Source: Obelidium mucronatum (lineage: Eukaryota > Chytridiomycota > Chytridiomycetes > Chytridiales > Chytriomycetaceae). Taken from it: a stretch of 64,000 nt of DNA. The notes under the pieces are model-generated. The model worked only from the letters and a program-made list of their open reading frames with translations. It did no database searches and had not been told where the DNA came from. Location of the stretch: NCBI GenBank assembly GCA_025765595.1, contig JAIVFH010000001.1, positions 310,001-374,000 on the forward strand. Reading direction: 5' to 3'. Shown piece after piece: positions 63,962-64,000 of this stretch (the stretch's first letter is position 1; each line of letters starts with the position of its first letter). The translations under genes were made by a program, and so were the position numbers.

Positions 63962-64000
<39 letters not shown>
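62219..64000 (+). CDS. CDC73: Cdc73/parafibromin, Paf1 complex subunit (3' end cut by window)
   Basis: Exons 62219-62460, 62531-62924, 63016-63304, 63400-63487, 63563-63795 and 63867-63943; it continues beyond the window. It starts MGPPPVTLLRSTNNPQLFDA. A low-complexity Thr/Ala/Ser-rich middle contains a basic QKRHRDDEIS. The conserved C-terminal Ras-like domain is visible: PIIIVPPSVTSVITLYNAKG, LLCDLK, WDRIVAVFATGQEWQFKNW, then FGAPVNIFSKVKGFCLKYVD. It acts in RNA polymerase II elongation and histone modification in the nucleus. The last visible intron begins at 63944 and ends the window in poly-A. Confidence 0.93.
63965..64000. repeat. Poly-A run of at least 36 bases at the window edge
   Basis: Lies 22 bases into an intron of CDC73 and runs to the end of the window. 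Its true length cannot be seen. If it marks a contig end, the homopolymer may have stopped the assembly. Confidence 0.85.

Noticed and set aside
1..64000. CRISPR arrays, insertion sequences, transposons with target-site duplications, viral genes
   Set aside because: No spaced direct repeats, transposase, integrase, reverse transcriptase or capsid-like sequence was recognised. The DNA is eukaryotic with introns.

Overview
The window is nuclear DNA of a fungus, most likely a zoosporic, chytrid-like one. Genes lie on both strands, about one per 1.2 kb, and have short GT-AG introns of about 45-110 nt. The housekeeping proteins are fungal or eukaryotic: mitochondrial processing peptidase alpha, RPA1, XPA/Rad14, Cdc73, an Nhp6-like HMG protein, an Lcp5/neuroguidin-like protein, and glutamate-5-semialdehyde dehydrogenase. 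The chytrid placement is inferred from intron style and from lineage-restricted families; no marker proves it.

Region 1 (1-21.9 kb) is one co-directional tandem array of about 15 diverged paralogues that I cannot assign to any known family. Four copies are duplicated again inside a near-identical 4.7 kb repeat (1-4737 and 5513-10247). Each protein has a short N-terminal KLKSFW-like motif, a low-complexity Ser/Asp/Glu-rich middle (several with RLSV-LD-DI) and a 30-45 residue C-terminal module, roughly L-x-x-[IVL]-S-[YFH]-x-K-L-x(3-6)-R-P-L-x-Q-Q-x-x-I-x-N-L. Nearly all carry a phase-1 intron immediately before that module. An outlying member sits at 57.3 kb. This array is the best candidate in the window for an undescribed system.

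Region 2 (22-25 kb) holds two tandem DGAT2-type acyltransferases. Region 3 (25-31 kb) holds an F-box/HMG-box fusion, a Fringe-like glycosyltransferase, two tandem secreted cysteine-rich probable GPI proteins, and two tandem proteins of possible PH-like fold. Region 4 (31-37.4 kb) holds an ERI1-like 3'-5' exoribonuclease, a CCR4/Ngl-type EEP nuclease, XPA, and three paralogues of a second unknown family. Region 5 (37.5-57 kb) mixes lineage-specific families (HxD-variant kinases with a decayed copy; three F-box proteins sharing a WPEFWFPV-type block) with core genes: an MDR oxidoreductase, a parvulin with an adjacent relic, PRO2, RPA1, NHP6 and LCP5. Region 6 (57.2-64 kb) holds the outlying array member, a SWIM/RING protein with a homeodomain-like N-terminus, MPP alpha and the 5' part of CDC73.

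A caution applies throughout. Many reading frames are restored by removing or adding a single base, often in a homopolymer, and this includes the essential MPP alpha gene. The assembly therefore probably carries single-base indel errors, and a frameshift alone is not evidence of a pseudogene here.
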